A stretch of 38,862 nt of DNA from Clostridia bacterium (GCA_017481825.1 JAFUOR010000129.1:1-38862); one strand, 5' to 3'; positions 1 through 8,517 are shown, counted from the stretch's first letter. Notes: generated by a model from the sequence alone, not told the origin. Made by a program: numbers and translations.

Positions 1-131
1 GCCCTCCCGCCTTCACTTCGCCCTCCCTTCCCCTTGCTCTTTCGTTCTTTTTCTTGGTCTCACATCATTGACTAATGAACATGATTTGCGGCGTTTTTCA
101 CGGCTGGTTATTCATCGCGCCAAATTTCAAG
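1..131. other. Non-coding left edge with pyrimidine-rich tract
   Basis: No convincing gene begins or ends here. The first 60 bases of the + strand are almost all pyrimidines (runs of C and T with few purines), followed by AT-rich DNA leading into the promoter of the dockerin gene. The tract may belong to the tail of a gene or terminator cut by the window edge, but nothing in it can be assigned. Confidence 0.4.
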
Positions 132-160
132 TTGATTATCGATGAAATTTGTGGTATGCT
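132..160 (+). promoter_or_regulatory. Promoter of the dockerin protein gene
   Basis: TTGATT (132-137), a 17-base spacer and TATGCT (155-160) form a reasonable sigma-A-type promoter 52 bases before the chosen ATG. Confidence 0.6.
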
Positions 161-212
161 AAGTAAAACACTGGAAACAAATCTTTTTCAGCAACAGGAG
201 GATAACATCAAA

Positions 213-1145
213 ATGAAAAGCAAAGCAATCCATTTCCTTGCAGCCTTCACTGCGCTGCTGTGCATGCTTGCTGTTCTCCCCACGCAGGCTCAAGCAGAAG
301 ACGCCCCCAACATCGTTGTTGAAATGTCTCTTGACGGCACTGAAATCGAGGCTGGCCAGCCCATAACCCTCACCTACAGCATCACCGGCGGTACACAGCC
401 CTTCATATCGCTCAGCATTTCCATGACCTCCTACTGCAGCGACAACACCAGCTTTGAAGTATGTCGAATCGACAATCCTCCTCTCCAGGGCACCCTGACC
501 GGCATTCCCCTTTATGGTGATGAGCTCCTTGCAAGCCTCGCGCTCGTTGATACCAACCTGGGCTTCCAGTATTTTTCCATAGATTCCATCCCGATCATCA
601 ACTCGCTGGATTACACGCCCATTACGATCGACATTACACCCAGCACCCTGACGCCTAACGCAGGCGAACCCGTGACCTTCACCTATGAGATTGCCGGCAA
701 CGCATCACCGCTCCTTTCATACAGCCACATCAACTATTCCTCTAACTACACCTATAGCAACGGCGAGGATTATGGCTACGAGTATATGAATATTGATACT
801 CTTTCCGGCACCTTCTCCTATACCCCGCCCCACGAAGGGATTGTGACCCTTGATGTAACGGCTCTCCTCAATTTCGAAGATGGCGCCGGAAAGCTCGTTC
901 AACCCACGTTTACCCTTGACGTCCAGCCTGCCGGTACCGAAAAGCCTGCGCGCACTCCCGGCGATGTCAACGATGATGGCACCGTCAATATGCGCGATGC
1001 GCTTGCCTTGCTCAAGAAGCTTGCTGATTGGGATGTGAGCATCAACGCCTCCAACGCCGACTGCAATGCCGATGGCACTGTCAACATGCGCGACGCACTG
1101 CTTCTGCTCAAGAAGCTTGCTGACTGGGATGTAACGCTGCAATAA
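213..1145 (+). CDS. Secreted protein with C-terminal dockerin domain
   Basis: A 310-residue exported protein. Residues 1-29 are a classic signal peptide (KSK, hydrophobic core, cleavage near AQA-ED). The middle, about 33-245, holds two similar beta-rich segments that read like Ig-type modules (EAGQPITLTYSITGG and NAGEPVTFTYEIAGN). Residues 250-310 form a type I-like dockerin: two calcium-binding F-hand repeats, DVNDDGTVNMRD and DCNADGTVNMRD, each followed by LLKKLADWDV. Dockerins normally bind cohesins on scaffoldins or the cell surface. No catalytic domain is visible, so it may be an adaptor or adhesin. The ATG at 213 follows AGGAGG with good spacing; an upstream in-frame ATG at 75 precedes the promoter and is unlikely. 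No cohesin is encoded in this window. The family of the middle part is not recognised. Confidence 0.8.
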   Translation: MKSKAIHFLAAFTALLCMLAVLPTQAQAEDAPNIVVEMSLDGTEIEAGQPITLTYSITGGTQPFISLSISMTSYCSDNTSFEVCRIDNPPLQGTLTGIPLYGDELLASLALVDTNLGFQYFSIDSIPIINSLDYTPITIDITPSTLTPNAGEPVTFTYEIAGNASPLLSYSHINYSSNYTYSNGEDYGYEYMNIDTLSGTFSYTPPHEGIVTLDVTALLNFEDGAGKLVQPTFTLDVQPAGTEKPARTPGDVNDDGTVNMRDALALLKKLADWDVSINASNADCNADGTVNMRDALLLLKKLADWDVTLQ

Positions 1146-1153
1146 TCCCCATA

Positions 1154-1201
1154 TGATAAGGAGCTGTCCAAGCCGGACAGCTCCTTATCAATACCCTTTT
1201 T
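1154..1201. terminator. Bidirectional terminator between convergent genes
   Basis: A perfect 16-bp stem (1154-1169 with 1175-1190) and 5-base loop, followed by a T run at 1197-1201. It lies between the dockerin gene and the convergent oxidoreductase gene. Confidence 0.85.
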
Positions 1202-1206
1202 CAGGT

Positions 1207-2166
1207 TCAATCCTCCCGCACAGCCATGATCCGGTCAAACATCTTTGCGCACCGGATGGTCAGGTCATGGGGGACGGCCGGGCTTTCCAGCATTCCGGCC
1301 CGCACGCAGCGCATGACCTCATCCACCTCATAGATGAAGCCGTTCTGTGTTGCGCTGTCCTGCCAGCGGGTGATCGTTCCATCATTCAGGGTACAGGTGA
1401 AGCCCTCTGCCATATGGGGCTTGGACATGCGCAGCACGCCCTTCGTGCCGAAAAGCACCGCACGCTCGTCCAGATTCACGGTGATGCTGGCGCTGAGAGT
1501 CCCCATGCACTGCGGCCAATGCAGCGTCACCGTCTCGGTTTCATCCACGCCGGAATCACTCCAGCGGACGGCAGCTTCCATGTGCTCCTGCGGCTGCCCG
1601 AGGAAGAAATCCGCCAGTTCGTAGCCGTACACCATCAGATCGTACGCCGCACCGCCGCCCAGGGCCGGGTCGAAAAAGCGGTTGCCCGGTTGCGTGGGCG
1701 CCTGCCAGCCGATGGCGAACTCCGCGTACTTCACCTCGCCGATCACGTCCGCATCCAACTGACGCTTCATCTCCCGCACCGCAGGCAGGAGGCGACTCCA
1801 CATCGCCTCCATGCAGAATACACCCCTGGCCCGCGCCAGGGAAAGAACCTCCTGAGCTTCAGCGGAGGACATGAACATCGCCTTCTCGCACAGCACCGCT
1901 ACGCCGCTGCCAATGCACAGTCGCGTAAGTTCAGCATGGGCGTTGGTCGTTGTGGCGATATAGGCCGCGTCGGGACGAACCTCCTGCAGCATCCGGGCGT
2001 AATCGTCATAGGCCGCGGGAATCCCCTGCGCCCGGGCAAAAGCCTCCGCCCGGGACAGGGACCGCGACGCCACGGCCACGACCTCGCAGTCCTCCGCACG
2101 GCGCACCGCATCCGCAAACTTGCCCGCAATGCTCCCCGCGCCCAGAATTACCCATCGAAAGGCCAT
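1207..2166 (-). CDS. Gfo/Idh/MocA family NAD(P)-dependent oxidoreductase
   Basis: A 319-residue cytoplasmic protein with the family's two-domain layout. An N-terminal Rossmann fold starts with GAGSIAGKFADAV, and the dinucleotide-site Glu-Lys is in CEKAMF, where the usual Pro after Lys is Ala. The C-terminal alpha/beta domain contains the substrate-side segment FFDPALGGGAAYDL. Family members oxidise or reduce sugars, inositols or dihydrodiols; the substrate cannot be read from sequence. Start chosen at the ATG giving MAFRW because AGGAGG sits 7 bases upstream; an ATG two codons earlier is too close to it. It diverges from the purine permease gene and has its own near-consensus promoter. Confidence 0.85.
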   Translation of the reverse strand: MAFRWVILGAGSIAGKFADAVRRAEDCEVVAVASRSLSRAEAFARAQGIPAAYDDYARMLQEVRPDAAYIATTTNAHAELTRLCIGSGVAVLCEKAMFMSSAEAQEVLSLARARGVFCMEAMWSRLLPAVREMKRQLDADVIGEVKYAEFAIGWQAPTQPGNRFFDPALGGGAAYDLMVYGYELADFFLGQPQEHMEAAVRWSDSGVDETETVTLHWPQCMGTLSASITVNLDERAVLFGTKGVLRMSKPHMAEGFTCTLNDGTITRWQDSATQNGFIYEVDEVMRCVRAGMLESPAVPHDLTIRCAKMFDRIMAVRED

Positions 2167-2197
2167 GGTCATTCCTCCTGCCATTCTATTCTCCCTT

Positions 2198-2226
2198 ATT
2201 ATAGGAAAGAGCTGCCTATTCGTCAA
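2198..2226 (-). promoter_or_regulatory. Promoter of the Gfo/Idh/MocA gene
   Basis: On the minus strand, TTGACG (2221-2226), a 17-base spacer and a perfect TATAAT (2198-2203). Confidence 0.8.
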
Positions 2227-2258
2227 CGAACATTCTTTCATATTTTTGCAAAAATGTA

Positions 2259-2287
2259 TGGAAATTTCCCCGCATCTGTGTTAGAAT
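2259..2287 (+). promoter_or_regulatory. Possible promoter of the purine permease gene
   Basis: TAGAAT at 2282-2287 preceded by TGT (extended -10), with a weak -35 TGGAAA 17 bases upstream. No purine-riboswitch fold was seen between this site and the start codon. Confidence 0.4.
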
Positions 2288-2346
2288 GGCATATCCTGCC
2301 GTCCAAAGCGGCGGAATGACCAATGAACTGTATGGAGGAAAACACC

Positions 2347-3783
2347 ATGTCCAACACCAGTCTCACCACCAAGCTGGACAAACGCTTTGGCTTCACCGCA
2401 AGAGGCAGCAGCGTCCGCACGGAAGTCATGGCCGGCCTGACGACCTTCTTCGCCATGGCCTACATCCTGATGGTGAACGCCAACATGTTTGCCAATCCCT
2501 TTGGCGACGGCACCAATGTCCTGGGCGTGAGTTACAACGCCATCTACATCGCCACTGCCATCTCTGCGGTCATCGGTACCGTGGCCATCGGCCTGCTGGC
2601 GAATCTGCCCCTGGCGCAGGCCTCCGGCATGGGCCTGAACGCCTACTTCGTCTATACCTGTGTGGTCGGCCTGGGCATGACCTACGCCAACGCGCTGGTG
2701 CTGGTACTCTTTGACGGCATCATGTTCATCCTGCTGACGGTGACGGGCCTTCGCAAGCTGATCTTCCAGGCCATCCCGAACGTGGTGCGCACTGCCATCC
2801 CGGCAGGCATCGGCCTGTTCATTGCCTTCCTGGGGCTGCAAAACGCCAAGATCGTCGTGGCGGATTCCTCCACCGGCGTGACTCTGGGCTCCTTTAATCT
2901 GCTGACCGCCGGCTCCTGGGCTTCCATTATGCCCATGGCTGTGACCATCGCAGCCCTGCTGGCCATCGCCATCATGTCCCACCGCAACGTCAAGGGCGCC
3001 GTGCTCATCGGCATCTTGGGCGGTACCGTGCTGTACTACGCCCTGGGCTATCTGACCGTGGACGGCTTCGCAGCCGGCATTACCATGGGCAGCCCCTTCG
3101 CAGCCTTTGGCGAGTTCTTCACCCAGGCCATCGGCAAGGTCTTCACCGAGGGTTTCAACTTCGGCCCCTTCATCGAGGCCAAGGGCGCTGCCAACGCCGC
3201 GCTGACCATCGCCACCACCACCCTTGCCTTCTGCATGGTGGATATGTTTGACACCATCGGCACCCTCTACGGCGCCTGCTCCCGCGGCAACATGCTGACG
3301 GTGACCGGCGATATCCCCAACATGGACAAGGCCATGCTGGCCGACGCCATCGCCACCACCACCGGCGCCATGTGCGGCACCTCCACCGTGACCACCTTTG
3401 TCGAGTCCTCCTCCGGCGTGGCCGAGGGCGGACGCACCGGCCTTGCCGCCATGGTAACCGCCGCGATGTTCTTTGTGGCCATGTTCCTCAGCCCCGTGGC
3501 TCAGCTGATCCCCGGCTGCGCGACCGCTGCGGCGCTGATCTATGTGGGCGTGCTGATGATGAGCGGCGTGAAGAACATCCAGTGGGATGACATCTCCGAG
3601 GCCGTTCCCGCCTTCCTGACGCTGGCCATGATGCCCTTCTCCTACAACATCTCCTACGGCATCTGCTTCGGCCTGATCAGCCACCTGGTGATCAAGGTCT
3701 GCACCGGCAAGATCAGGGAGATCAAGGTCGGCACCTGGGTCATCGCAGCGCTGTTCCTGGCGATGCTGCTGCTGACCCACTGA
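2347..3783 (+). CDS. NCS2 family purine permease (AzgA type)
   Basis: A 478-residue polytopic membrane protein. It matches the AzgA/PbuG branch of nucleobase:cation symporters: an N-terminal GLTTFFAMAYILMVN segment, the ASGMGLNAYFVYT motif, the acidic VDMFDTIGTLYGA segment and the TFVESSSGVAEGGRTG signature late in the protein. These transporters import adenine, guanine or hypoxanthine. The ATG at 2347 has GGAGG 8 bases upstream; an ATG at 2323 lacks a ribosome site. Length agrees with the family (430-490). It is monocistronic, followed directly by a strong terminator. Confidence 0.9.
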   Translation: MSNTSLTTKLDKRFGFTARGSSVRTEVMAGLTTFFAMAYILMVNANMFANPFGDGTNVLGVSYNAIYIATAISAVIGTVAIGLLANLPLAQASGMGLNAYFVYTCVVGLGMTYANALVLVLFDGIMFILLTVTGLRKLIFQAIPNVVRTAIPAGIGLFIAFLGLQNAKIVVADSSTGVTLGSFNLLTAGSWASIMPMAVTIAALLAIAIMSHRNVKGAVLIGILGGTVLYYALGYLTVDGFAAGITMGSPFAAFGEFFTQAIGKVFTEGFNFGPFIEAKGAANAALTIATTTLAFCMVDMFDTIGTLYGACSRGNMLTVTGDIPNMDKAMLADAIATTTGAMCGTSTVTTFVESSSGVAEGGRTGLAAMVTAAMFFVAMFLSPVAQLIPGCATAAALIYVGVLMMSGVKNIQWDDISEAVPAFLTLAMMPFSYNISYGICFGLISHLVIKVCTGKIREIKVGTWVIAALFLAMLLLTH

Positions 3784-3800
3784 TTTTCCCCTGACGAACG

Positions 3801-3834
3801 AGCACCCGGCTCCGCGAAGGAGCCGGGTGCTTTT
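3801..3834 (+). terminator. Terminator after the purine permease
   Basis: A 13-bp GC-rich perfect stem (3801-3813 with 3819-3831), loop of 5 and a short T run. It also ends the convergent kinase gene's region. Confidence 0.85.
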
Positions 3835-3842
3835 GCGCGTCA

Positions 3843-4931
3843 TCAGCGCTTGATATCATAGTTCATATTCGCCAGATTCTTGATGGTCTTCACATCATCG
3901 GTGATGTTCGCATCACCATGGATGGTGTGCTTGATGACGGAGGAGGCCACGGCAAAATTGATCATGTCCATGGGCTTGTAGTTGTGGATCATCGCGTAGA
4001 TGAGGCCGGAGGCAAAGGCGTCGCCGCCGCCCACGCGGTCAAGGATGTTGAAGGTGAAGAGCTTGGACTCAAAGGTGTGTCCCTCAAACCACATGAAGGC
4101 CTTGAGGCTGTTTTCCGAGCCGGAATGGGCATAGCGCACGTGGCGGGCAATGCATTTCAGATTCGGATAGCGCTCCACAAAGCGCTGGAAGATCTCGTCC
4201 TGCTGCTCATAGGAGGGATGGAGCGGCACGCCGTCCTTCCAGTCCCCCTGACTGTGGTCATTCTCATCCTTCCACAGGTGATAGGGCTCGATGCCCAGGA
4301 GGATGTTGACATAAGGCAGGCACTTTGTGCAGAAATCCCGCGCCTCCTCCCAGGTCCACAGGGTGGAGCGGAAATTGCCGTCAAAGGATACCGTCATGCC
4401 CTTTTCGGAGGCGACCTTGAGCATGTTCAGCACCAGCTCGGCGCAGTTGGGCGCAAGGGCGGGCGTGATGCCGGACAGGTGCAGCCAGTCAAAGCCCTCC
4501 AGCAGCGCATCCAGGTCGACCTTGGAGAAGTCGTACTCCGTCAGCGCGCTGTGCTTGCGGTCATAGATCACCTTGGAGGGACGGATGCCGTAGCCCGTCT
4601 CCAGATAGTAGGTGCCCAGACGGTGGGAGGGTGTCTCTTCCGGCGTGGAGAGGATCATGGGCGTGCAGTGCACATCGTTGGAACGCAGGGAACGCACCGC
4701 CGATTTGCCCAGGGAGTTGTTGGGCACCACGGAGAAGAACGTGCTGTCCACGCCCAGATTGGCCAGTGCCAGGGCGATGTTGGCCTCCGAGCCGCCGTAG
4801 GAGAGCTCGAAATTCGAGGCCATGCGGATCTTCTCGTAGTTAGGCGGGGTGAGGCGCAGCATGATTTCGCCCATGGTGATGAACTTCTTCCCAACAGGCT
4901 TGTCCTTCAAAAGGGGATTGGAATGGATCAT
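3843..4931 (-). CDS. kdgK: PfkB family kinase, 2-keto-3-deoxygluconate kinase type
   Basis: A 362-residue ribokinase-fold sugar kinase. The N-terminal substrate site is YGGSEANIALALANLG (residues 45-60), and the C-terminal anion-hole motif is GGGD (301-304), with D304 the expected catalytic base. The overall pattern (GEIMLRLTPP near the start, SYGGSEAN) resembles KDG kinases, which phosphorylate 2-keto-3-deoxygluconate at the end of uronate and pectin breakdown. Fructokinase or another PfkB specificity cannot be excluded, and the protein is about 40 residues longer than typical KdgK. The start has AAGGGA upstream. It stands alone, but the uronate-related genes later in the window support the assignment. 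Confidence 0.75.
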   Translation of the reverse strand: MIHSNPLLKDKPVGKKFITMGEIMLRLTPPNYEKIRMASNFELSYGGSEANIALALANLGVDSTFFSVVPNNSLGKSAVRSLRSNDVHCTPMILSTPEETPSHRLGTYYLETGYGIRPSKVIYDRKHSALTEYDFSKVDLDALLEGFDWLHLSGITPALAPNCAELVLNMLKVASEKGMTVSFDGNFRSTLWTWEEARDFCTKCLPYVNILLGIEPYHLWKDENDHSQGDWKDGVPLHPSYEQQDEIFQRFVERYPNLKCIARHVRYAHSGSENSLKAFMWFEGHTFESKLFTFNILDRVGGGDAFASGLIYAMIHNYKPMDMINFAVASSVIKHTIHGDANITDDVKTIKNLANMNYDIKR

Positions 4932-4980
4932 CTATGTTCCCTTCTTTCGCATGTAATGAGCAACGATGTATCTTCTTTGT

Positions 4981-5009
4981 ATTATATCATAAAGCAGGCT
5001 TTCTTGCAA
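4981..5009 (-). promoter_or_regulatory. Promoter of the KDG kinase gene
   Basis: Minus strand TTGCAA (5004-5009), 17-base spacer and perfect TATAAT (4981-4986). Confidence 0.8.
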
Positions 5010-5046
5010 CGATTCTGTGACCGGAGCATGAAACTTCCCCCAGTGG

Positions 5047-5075
5047 TTGCATGAAATGCAGAAACATGTTATAAT
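5047..5075 (+). promoter_or_regulatory. Promoter of murA
   Basis: TTGCAT (5047-5052), 17-base spacer and perfect TATAAT (5070-5075). The -10 box lies inside an 8+8 bp palindrome at 5064-5082 (ACATGTTA, 3 bases, TAACATGT), so a repressor bound there would block RNA polymerase. Confidence 0.8.
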
Positions 5076-5208
5076 AACATGTCTACATCCATCATGTAAT
5101 CATTTTGCTGCATATAGAAGCCTGCCGCGAAGCTCTCGCACAGCAGGTGAATCCGTCATCGGGCCTGCCCGGTGCGACAGGAGGTGAACCGGCATTTTGC
5201 CGGATATC

Positions 5209-6477
5209 ATGCCCACGAAAGAGAGAATGCTGATCACAGGCGGCCATCCGCTGGAGGGCGAGGTTCGCGTCAGCGGCGGCAAGAATACCGCCGTAGCCGT
5301 GATCCCCGCAACGCTTCTGTGCGATGAGCCCTGCACGATCGAAAATCTGCCCGACATCGCGGATGTCCACGCCCTGGTGGATATCCTGCGTGCGCTGGGC
5401 GCGAAGGTCACCTATGTTCCCAACGCTTTCATGACCGTCGATCCCCGCCCTGCAGAGGGGTGGAAGGTCAGCTACCGGGATTCCCAGCGTCTGCGCGCCA
5501 GCTACTATCTGTTGGGCGCGCTGCTGGGCCGCCGGGGCGAGGCGGAGGTGTACCTGCCCGGCGGCTGTGCCATCGGCTCCCGTCCCATCGACCAGCACCT
5601 GAAGGGCTTTGCGGCCCTGGGCGCGGAGGTGGAGCAGCTGGGCGGCCGTATCACCGCCAAGGCGCCAGAGCTCAAGGGCGGCGACGTGTTCTTTGACGTG
5701 GTGACTGTCGGCGGAACCATCAACGTGATGCTGGCCGCCGCCAAGGCCCACGGCACCACCATCATCTACAACGCGGCCAAGGAGCCCCACATCGTTGACC
5801 TGGCGAACTTCCTCAACTCCATGGGCGCGAAGGTCAAGGGTGCCGGTACGGACGTGATCCGCATCCGCGGCATGCAGTACCTCCACGGCGCGACCTACGC
5901 CGTCATTCCCGATCAGATTGAGACTGGCACGCTGATGATCGCCGCCGCCGCCACCCATGGCGATGTGACCATCCGCGGCTGCATCCCCACGCATATGGAG
6001 GCCCTTTCCGCCAAGCTGCTGGAGATGGGCGCACGCGTCTCCGACAGCGATGATGCCATCCGCGTCCGCAGCCATGGCAATCATCGCGCCGTGAATATCA
6101 AAACGCAGGTGTATCCCGGCTTCCCCACGGATCTGCAGCAGCCCATGAGCGCGCTGCTGACCACCGCCAAGGGCACCTCCATCGTACAGGAGACGATTTA
6201 CGAATCACGCCTGAAGCACCTGGATGAAATCCGCCGCATGGGCGCACAGGTGCGCGTGGTTGACCGCATGGCCATCATCGATGGCGTGACCGACCTCTAC
6301 GGCGCGCCCATCACCGCCACCGACCTTCGCGCCGGCGCGGCGCTGGTGGTTGCCGGCCTGATGGCCAAGGGCGTTACCGAAATCTACGAGCCGCATTACA
6401 TTGATCGCGGCTACGAGCACATTGAGGACAAGCTGCGCTCCCTGGGAGCCAACATCACCCGCGAAAAGATCGAATAA
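5209..6477 (+). CDS. murA: UDP-N-acetylglucosamine 1-carboxyvinyltransferase
   Basis: A 422-residue cytoplasmic enzyme that transfers enolpyruvate from PEP to UDP-GlcNAc, the first committed step of peptidoglycan synthesis. It has the EPSP-synthase-type inside-out barrel repeats. Key residues are visible: K25-N26 in VSGGKNTAVAV and the fosfomycin-target cysteine C120 in LPGGCAIGSRPIDQH. Because this Cys is present, classic fosfomycin resistance by Cys-to-Asp is not expected. The start is not certain: ATG 5209 gives a family-like N-terminus but lies 24 bases after AGGAGG (5179-5184). A TTG at 5197 is 12 bases away. A 5-bp hairpin between the ribosome site and ATG could close the gap. The gene is followed by the J-domain gene after 27 bases. 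Confidence 0.93.
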   Translation: MPTKERMLITGGHPLEGEVRVSGGKNTAVAVIPATLLCDEPCTIENLPDIADVHALVDILRALGAKVTYVPNAFMTVDPRPAEGWKVSYRDSQRLRASYYLLGALLGRRGEAEVYLPGGCAIGSRPIDQHLKGFAALGAEVEQLGGRITAKAPELKGGDVFFDVVTVGGTINVMLAAAKAHGTTIIYNAAKEPHIVDLANFLNSMGAKVKGAGTDVIRIRGMQYLHGATYAVIPDQIETGTLMIAAAATHGDVTIRGCIPTHMEALSAKLLEMGARVSDSDDAIRVRSHGNHRAVNIKTQVYPGFPTDLQQPMSALLTTAKGTSIVQETIYESRLKHLDEIRRMGAQVRVVDRMAIIDGVTDLYGAPITATDLRAGAALVVAGLMAKGVTEIYEPHYIDRGYEHIEDKLRSLGANITREKIE

Positions 6478-6504
6478 ACATCAGTAGAGCCCCGGCCTGG
6501 GGAG

Positions 6505-7041
6505 GTGGTTGCTACGAGGAATCCTTTTGCGGTGCTGGGCCTGGATGCAACCGCCGATGCGGATCAGGTTCGTTCCGCCTACCGGAACCTGGTGAAGAAA
6601 TGCCATCCGGATAAATTTCTGGATGCGGATGAACGCAAGGCAGCGCAGGAGAAGATGATCGCGCTGAACCTTGCCTATGAGGAGGCCCTGAAGCTCACCA
6701 TGCCCCGAAAGGCGGCGGCGAACTACAACAAGGCCCTCTCTCAGGAGGACGCGCTGACCCTGGCCCGCAAGCTCCTGCGCCAGCAGAGCCCCGAGGCCGC
6801 GCTGCGCCAGCTCATGCGTTCCGCCACCCGCGACGGCGCGTGGTATGCCATGCAGGGCGATGTGCTCATGGCCCTGGAGCAGTACGATTCCGCCCACCAG
6901 TCCTATCGCGAGGCTGTGCGGCGGGAGCCCAACAACATTGAGTACCGCCGCGGCGCACTGGATGCTGCCGTGGCCCTGAAAAAGTCCCGCACACTGCTGG
7001 GCCGGATGAAATCGCTGCTGAAGCGGTTTGGACGAAAGTAA
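6505..7041 (+). CDS. J-domain protein with C-terminal TPR-like repeats
   Basis: A 178-residue protein. Residues 6-70 form a J domain (NPFAVLGLDATADADQVRSA) with the HPD tripeptide at 34-36, which stimulates Hsp70/DnaK ATPase. Residues 85-160 are helical and read like one or two tetratricopeptide repeats (AWYAMQGDVLMALEQYDSA). There are no zinc-finger or G/F regions, so it is a specialised co-chaperone, not DnaJ itself. The C-terminus is very basic (LKRFGRK). The only upstream in-frame start codon is GTG 6505, and the GGGGAGG ribosome site runs straight into it with no spacer, which is unusual. It probably shares a transcript with murA and perhaps the amidase gene. Confidence 0.8.
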   Translation: MVATRNPFAVLGLDATADADQVRSAYRNLVKKCHPDKFLDADERKAAQEKMIALNLAYEEALKLTMPRKAAANYNKALSQEDALTLARKLLRQQSPEAALRQLMRSATRDGAWYAMQGDVLMALEQYDSAHQSYREAVRREPNNIEYRRGALDAAVALKKSRTLLGRMKSLLKRFGRK

Positions 7042-7096
7042 CAGCCAGGCCTGTCATACGGGCTTGGCTTGATTTCTTCATGAAAGGAAGATCCCC

Positions 7097-8407
7097 ATGC
7101 GAAAGCTGATCCCCATGCTGCTGGTTTTCCTCTGCCTGCCCATTCTGGCGCTGGCTGATATCTCCCTGACCCTCGAGGCTGAGGAGCAGGCATTCACCTA
7201 TGACTTTACCACCGAGAAGGACGATTTTGTGGTGCTGGTCTATGAGGGCAAAAACGAGATGGGCCGCATCACGCTTTACAGCGAGGACCTGCACTTCTCC
7301 GGCCGGGTGGAACTGCCCTATGGCGCCGCAGGCGGCAAGTACACCATCAGCGTGGAGAACACCAATCAGTCCCGCCTGGTGCGCAAGACCATCACCATTC
7401 CGCAGGCGGCGGACTACGTGGCTCCCGCCGGCAGGGCCAACGCTACCGTCAAGACCCTTACCCTGGAGGAAACGCCCACGGGCTTCAAGTATTCCTTCAC
7501 CGCCAAGGACACGGATTACATGCTGCTCTACTACCGCAGCAAGACCGAGAACGCCACCTTCCCCGTCTATCCGGTCAATGACGAGGGCCTGTACGAGGGC
7601 GAGATCGTCGCGCCGCTGACCTACGCGCGCACGCAGTTCACCGTGCAGGTGAAAAACGGCAAGGGCAGCACCAAGACAGAAGCCATCTGCCGCAAGGCCT
7701 ATCAGGCGCCTGAAGCCCCCGAACCCCAGGAGGGCCGCCTCTCCGGCGTGATCGTGTGCATCGACCCCGGGCATCAGGAGAATGGCCGCTTCGTCACCGA
7801 GCCCATCGGCCCCGGCCTTTCCGGCAAGACCAGCGGCAAGGGCGGCATGGCTCAGGGCAAGGTGACGCTGCGCAAGGAGGATATCGTGGTGCTGGAGACC
7901 GGCATGCTCCTGCGTGACGAGCTTATCCGTCAGGGCGCAACCGTCGTGATGACCCGCGAGGTGCAGGATATCTTCCACACCAACATCGAGCGCTGCGAGA
8001 TCGCCGCGGAGGCCGGCGCGCACATCATGCTGCGCCTGCACTGCAACAATTCCTCCAACACCAGCAAGAAGGGCATCCAGATCTACGGCCCGCTGAATTC
8101 CGATTACGCCCGCGCCGTGGCAGAGCCCGAGGAATACCGCCTCATGGGCGAGACACTCCTCAACGCCATGAAGACCGCTGTGGGCTATGACCTGAAGGAC
8201 GCCACCGGCATCGTGCGCCTCAACGATACCTATGTGGGCAACAACTGGGCACAGATGGTGTGCTTCCTGGTGGAGATGGGCTACATGAGCAACAAACAGG
8301 AGGACATCAGGCTCGCGACCCCCGAATACCAGCAGATGCTGGCCGAAGGCATGGCTGACGGCGTATACGAGATCGCCCTGCTGCGTGGGTGGGTCGAGGC
8401 GGAATAA
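7097..8407 (+). CDS. Secreted N-acetylmuramoyl-L-alanine amidase (Amidase_3)
   Basis: A 436-residue exported cell-wall hydrolase. Residues 1-20 are a signal peptide (cleavage near ALA-DI). Residues 21-205 are beta-rich, apparently two related modules (QAFTYDFTTEKDDFVVLVY and GFKYSFTAKDTDYMLLYY), perhaps for wall or substrate binding. Residues 216-430 are the zinc amidase domain: H226 in DPGH, E261 in RKEDIVVLE, H315 in LRLHCNN and catalytic E393 in VEMGYMSN, so all metal and catalytic residues are present. It cleaves the bond between muramic acid and L-alanine of the stem peptide. A good ribosome site (AAAGGAAG) precedes the ATG. Its position after murA places it in a peptidoglycan block. Confidence 0.9.
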   Translation: MRKLIPMLLVFLCLPILALADISLTLEAEEQAFTYDFTTEKDDFVVLVYEGKNEMGRITLYSEDLHFSGRVELPYGAAGGKYTISVENTNQSRLVRKTITIPQAADYVAPAGRANATVKTLTLEETPTGFKYSFTAKDTDYMLLYYRSKTENATFPVYPVNDEGLYEGEIVAPLTYARTQFTVQVKNGKGSTKTEAICRKAYQAPEAPEPQEGRLSGVIVCIDPGHQENGRFVTEPIGPGLSGKTSGKGGMAQGKVTLRKEDIVVLETGMLLRDELIRQGATVVMTREVQDIFHTNIERCEIAAEAGAHIMLRLHCNNSSNTSKKGIQIYGPLNSDYARAVAEPEEYRLMGETLLNAMKTAVGYDLKDATGIVRLNDTYVGNNWAQMVCFLVEMGYMSNKQEDIRLATPEYQQMLAEGMADGVYEIALLRGWVEAE

Positions 8408-8517
8408 GGCTGTTAAGCACAGCGTGTACTGCACTGGTCTCTCAAAGTCTGTAAGACAAGCACGGCGCCTGTTCCGGCACTCCGCCCTAAAGGATCACAT
8501 GATTGAGGAGCATTTTG

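Noticed and set aside
2167..2346. Purine riboswitch before the purine permease
   Set aside because: No three-way junction with paired loops could be drawn in the 180-base leader.
2281..3843. Long glycine/histidine-rich frame opposite the purine permease
   Set aside because: Low-complexity product caused by reading a membrane-protein gene backwards; no start signal.
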